Below, one piece after another: positions 63,915-64,000 of a stretch of 64,000 nt of DNA. Location of the stretch: positions 104,551,765 through 104,615,764 of the forward strand of contig NC_056527.1 in the NCBI RefSeq assembly GCF_019175285.1, written 5' to 3'. Both the position numbers and the translations under genes were made by a program. The number at the start of each line of letters is the position of its first letter. Position 1 is the stretch's first letter. The notes beneath the pieces are model-generated. The model worked only from the letters and a program-made list of their open reading frames with translations, did not search any database and was not told the origin of the DNA. The DNA is from Sceloporus undulatus. Lineage: Eukaryota; Chordata; Lepidosauria; Squamata; Phrynosomatidae.

Positions 63915-64000
63915 TAAGACAGATGGGATGTAACAAGGCATGTGTCATCATGGCTAGACCCAATGCCTCTAGGATCAGTCCTAGACTTTGCCCCAACTCA

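Overview
The window is vertebrate nuclear DNA, most likely from a squamate reptile (a lizard; iguanian is my guess). The grounds are intron-rich genes with GT-AG splicing, a tRNA-derived SINE of the Sauria type ending in a CTTTAC tail, many tRNA-derived and 5S rRNA-derived SINEs that share an RTE/BovB-like 3' end, RTE, CR1/L2-like and L1 LINE fragments, and very many short palindromic DNA transposons. No prokaryotic, viral or CRISPR content is seen.

Five protein genes can be assembled exon by exon with intact frames. Three tandem plus-strand copies of dihydrodiol dehydrogenase (DHDH, trans-1,2-dihydrobenzene-1,2-diol dehydrogenase / NADP-D-xylose dehydrogenase, GFO/IDH/MocA family) lie at 5529-16618 (copy A), 19197-26431 (copy B) and 29916-37961 (copy C). 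RPL13A (60S ribosomal protein L13a) follows at 39366-47979. A fourth, more diverged DHDH (copy D) lies on the minus strand at 49403-61022, tail to tail with RPL13A. All four DHDH copies have seven coding exons. Exons 2, 3, 5 and 6 have identical lengths in all four (112, 164, 125 and 151 nt), and the splice phases match, so they arose by whole-gene duplication. The RPL13A introns carry box C/D snoRNAs of the SNORD32/33 family, plus weaker SNORD34-like and SNORD35-like sequences.

The DHDH copies appear to be separate functional experiments. A and C keep the catalytic Lys and Tyr and the pocket Asp. Copy B keeps Lys and Tyr but has lost the pocket Asp and the Arg expected to select NADP(H). Copy D keeps these but lacks a pocket Trp and has a C-terminal extension. 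A, B and C share a nuclear-receptor DR1 (HNF4-type) element about 105-120 bp before the start codon, which D appears to lack. A short orphan piece of DHDH exon 4, closest to copy B, lies in intron 6 of copy A and records further rearrangement in the array.

The remaining sequence, roughly 1-5500, 16.8-19.1 kb, 26.6-29.9 kb, 48-49.4 kb, 61-64 kb and the introns, is mostly interspersed repeats. Notable repeat features are nested insertions with visible target duplications, a duplicated RPL13A promoter block, two tandem arrays in RPL13A intron 1, and a minisatellite of about 60 bp units inside a DNA transposon at 62.4-63.9 kb. Residue roles for DHDH and snoRNA orthology are from memory of the mammalian literature; everything positional was read from the sequence.
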